Below, in pieces: positions 63,603-64,000 of a stretch of 64,000 bases of DNA. The stretch spans positions 62,001 through 126,000 of the forward strand of contig JAMFTG010000307.1 in assembly GCA_023974075.1 (NCBI GenBank). The letters are read 5' to 3'. The DNA is from Chaenocephalus aceratus. Lineage: Eukaryota; Chordata; Actinopteri; Perciformes; Channichthyidae. The notes beneath the pieces were generated by a model. The model was not told the DNA's origin and ran no database searches. It saw only the letters and a program-made list of their open reading frames with translations. A program made the translations under genes and the position numbers. Within the stretch, counting starts at the first letter, position 1. Every line of letters begins with the position of its first letter.

Positions 63603-64000
63603 GTTAATTTATTTAGTTCAGTCCTTTTGTCTTTTGCCTTGTCTTGTGATTTCCTGTTTTATTTTGTAGTAACCTTTCCCTCTCGTTTCAGAGCATTCCT
63701 GCCCTGGTGTGTTTTTCCCACCAGTGTGATTGTCAGCCCCTCCCTTAATTGTTGCCACCTGTGTCCCCTTACCTAGTGTGTATATATAGTCTGCGTCTCC
63801 CTTTGTCTTGTGTCAGTTCGTCTTGTCTTGTCAAGCCTGCCAGTCATCCCTTGATCGTGTGAAGTATATTTTTGATAGTCATGTAGATGTTTTTTGGTTT
63901 AGAGTTTTTGATCCTCCAAGTGAGCGTTTTGTGTTTGACCTTAATTAAAAGACCTTGTTAATTCTAATCTGTTTCTGGTGTTGTGCATTTGGGTCCTGAG
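63578..64000 (+). mobile_element. 3' LTR of element A, cut by the window end
   Basis: It starts TGTGGTGTCTAGACAG directly after a polypurine tract and follows the 5' LTR base for base (by eye) to 'gggtcctgag'. The last 19 bases of the LTR would lie beyond the window. Confidence 0.95.

Larger units (their letters stand above)
58692..64000 (+). mobile_element. Full-length sushi-type (chromodomain) Ty3/gypsy retrotransposon (element A)
   Basis: Order: 5' LTR, PBS, gag with zinc knuckle, pol (protease, RT, RNase H, integrase, chromodomain), polypurine tract (AAAGGAGGGGG, 63565-63575) and 3' LTR running off the window end. The two LTRs show no indel and no difference by eye over the 423 shared bases. 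No frame is broken. The element has therefore inserted recently. The right-hand target duplication is outside the window; the five bases before it are CCAGG. Confidence 0.95.

Overview
The window reads as nuclear DNA of a ray-finned (teleost) fish. The evidence is the intronless coding exons of fish-type odorant receptors, a TAAR/5-HT4-like amine receptor, fish-type LINE 3' tails, tRNA-headed SINEs, several hAT families and a sushi-type chromodomain Ty3/gypsy element. The species cannot be named from the sequence alone. Most of the 64 kb is repetitive and accessory.

Host genes. Three closely similar, apparently intact odorant receptor genes of 314 aa lie at 7.25-8.19 kb (+), 13.11-14.06 kb (+) and 18.73-19.68 kb (-). 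Each has a short 5' non-coding exon, an intron of about 125-140 bp ending just before the ATG, and the same compact promoter: an ACRTCACCCA-type motif about 20 bp upstream of a TTTTAAA box. A fourth, more divergent receptor (27.49 kb, +) is cut off after TM5 and runs into a 72-bp tandem repeat. An intact aminergic GPCR, intermediate between TAARs and 5-HT4 receptors, lies at 56.37-57.45 kb (+).

Repeats and mobile DNA, left to right: a 46/47-bp minisatellite; an ATCC/ATCT microsatellite; a probable solo LTR (4.94 kb); a short copy of an X-box-bearing repeat (6.2 kb); a 398-bp hAT MITE with perfect 8-bp TSDs (8.66 kb); a SINE apparently split by a decayed hAT transposon (9.6-12.4 kb); a decayed DIRS-like gag (14.6-15.5 kb) followed by minisatellites; an L2/CR1-type LINE carrying a hAT insertion in its 3' UTR (20.2-24.1 kb); and a zone from 29 to 36.6 kb of repeated modules around a broken zinc-finger gene with a possible tyrosine-recombinase C-terminus. 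That zone also holds a 981-bp MITE whose empty site is duplicated nearby. From 40.6 to 43.9 kb lies an element with about 17 tandem monomers of about 147 bp, nearly all holding a palindromic RFX X-box. From 45.5 to 54.9 kb one old L1-like LINE on the minus strand has been invaded by at least five other elements. From 57.5 kb to the end, a young full-length sushi-type gypsy element (gag, pol, two LTRs identical by eye) sits in the remains of a related, probably non-autonomous LTR element.

The signals I consider most worth following are the X-box array with nucleosome-length period, the shared odorant receptor promoter module, the complementary R/PBS pairs of the two LTR elements (which fit self-priming), and the repeated-module element at 29-36.6 kb. 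All calls were made by eye, without database searches.
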